A DNA stretch of 33,374 nt, taken from assembly GCA_022843305.1 (NCBI GenBank), contig JALHNX010000042.1, forward strand, positions 1 through 33,374, in the 5' to 3' direction. The DNA comes from Pyrinomonadaceae bacterium (GTDB taxonomy: Bacteria > Acidobacteriota > Blastocatellia > Pyrinomonadales > Pyrinomonadaceae). Positions within the stretch are counted from its first letter, which is position 1; each line of letters begins with the position of its first letter. Both the position numbers and the translations under genes were made by a program. The notes below the pieces were generated by a model. The model was not told the DNA's origin, did no database searches, and saw only the letters and a program-made list of their open reading frames with translations. Shown one piece after another: positions 33,152 to 33,374 of the stretch.

Positions 33152-33247
33152 TCAAGATTTGGGATTGCCAAACAATTCTTCGGCGATGCCCAAGTCTTCG
33201 TTTTGGCTTAATTTGTTGAGTGCTTCGGTCAACTTTTCTCGTGTCAA
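33152..33247 (-). pseudogene. Possible 3' remnant of a minus-strand gene
   Basis: Reading from a TTG at 33247 gives 31 codons (KLTEALNKLSQNEDLGIAEE then LFGNPKS) ending in TGA. The frame stays open upstream for about 10 further codons without a good start or ribosome binding site. The composition looks protein-like, but no family is recognised. It may be the tail of a gene cut by an inserted element to its right. The rest of the gap after the LptF-LptG gene (33092-33151) shows nothing. Confidence 0.25.
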
Positions 33248-33255
33248 AAAAAAGA

Positions 33256-33374
33256 TGTTAATAGCAAATGAAGATGTCCGCTTTTTCTAGCACATTAAAT
33301 GTCCGGTTTGTTGATTTGCACAAGCCATTAAAACAGCTTGCTGTTTTTCCTTCGTCCTTGATGTTTTCACTTTC
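33256..33374. other. Motif-rich edge, possibly the end of a mobile element
   Basis: The unit ATGTCCG is repeated at 33274-33280 and 33299-33305, 25 bp apart, each followed by a C/G-T-rich stretch. The segment begins TGTTAATAGC. Terminal repeats of this sort occur at the ends of IS21-like insertion sequences, and a minus-strand frame stays open into the window edge. No transposase is visible, so the identity is open. Confidence 0.2.

Overview
The window is a mid-GC (my estimate is mid-forties percent), gene-dense stretch of bacterial chromosome with a Gram-negative type envelope: an LPS-transport permease (LptF/LptG type), an O-antigen ligase and several lipoprotein or secreted proteins. Zinc-ribbon/PEGA and FHA Ser/Thr kinases, a DUF4190 zinc-ribbon protein, a DUF6677-like membrane protein and the LptF-LptG fusion together suggest Acidobacteriota, perhaps Blastocatellia/Pyrinomonadaceae. 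That placement is an inference from gene content; no marker gene was compared.

Layout. The left edge (1-101) is the tail of an IS630-like transposase. It is followed by a bidirectional terminator and a secreted dual-specificity-type phosphatase. From 1041 to 3606 a minus-strand block holds tRNA-Lys(CUU), a metallophosphoesterase, tpiA, secG and tRNA-Leu(GAG). The tRNA-Lys gene is split in its anticodon by a 267-nt group I intron, the most striking element in the window. From 3735 to 8069 (+) is a signalling block: a zinc-ribbon/PEGA Ser/Thr kinase, a zinc-ribbon DUF4190 membrane protein, an FHA Ser/Thr kinase and a family 2 glycosyltransferase. The glycosyltransferase runs tail-to-tail into an O-antigen ligase on the other strand.

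From 8023 to 16906 (-) come the O-antigen ligase, a secreted amidase-like protein whose first codons are a 7-bp tandem repeat, and a SIS sugar-phosphate isomerase, linked by ATGA overlaps. Then follow a REP-like palindrome pair, yihY, mutS, a LURP-one-related protein, an Mrr-like nuclease and a PlsC-type acyltransferase. Alanine racemase (alr), an acyl-CoA carboxylase beta subunit, a secreted coiled-coil protein and an operon of universal stress protein, alpha/beta hydrolase and DUF402 protein follow, all on the minus strand. A MarR regulator sits behind two mirrored palindromic operators. The next operon (-) is hslV, hslU, an FN3 lipoprotein, an FAH-family hydrolase and a short transaldolase, closed by a strong terminator at 22761-22807.

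Divergently, from 27420 to 33091 (+), lie a class I GATase-like gamma-glutamyl hydrolase, a NamZ/DUF1343 exo-muramidase family protein, a DUF6677-like membrane protein, a 56-codon membrane mini-protein, recO and an LptF-LptG fusion permease. The last ~280 bp hold no clear gene; they contain a possible broken minus-strand gene tail and repeated motifs that may mark the edge of another mobile element.

How the genes fit together. Much of the window concerns the envelope: LPS export (LptFG), O-antigen ligation, a polyprenyl-phosphate type glycosyltransferase, Alr, and candidate peptidoglycan turnover enzymes (amidase-like, SIS isomerase, NamZ, gamma-glutamyl hydrolase). The rest is housekeeping (mutS, recO, tpiA, secG, hslVU, transaldolase) and signalling. 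I saw no CRISPR array, rRNA, complete insertion sequence or prophage.
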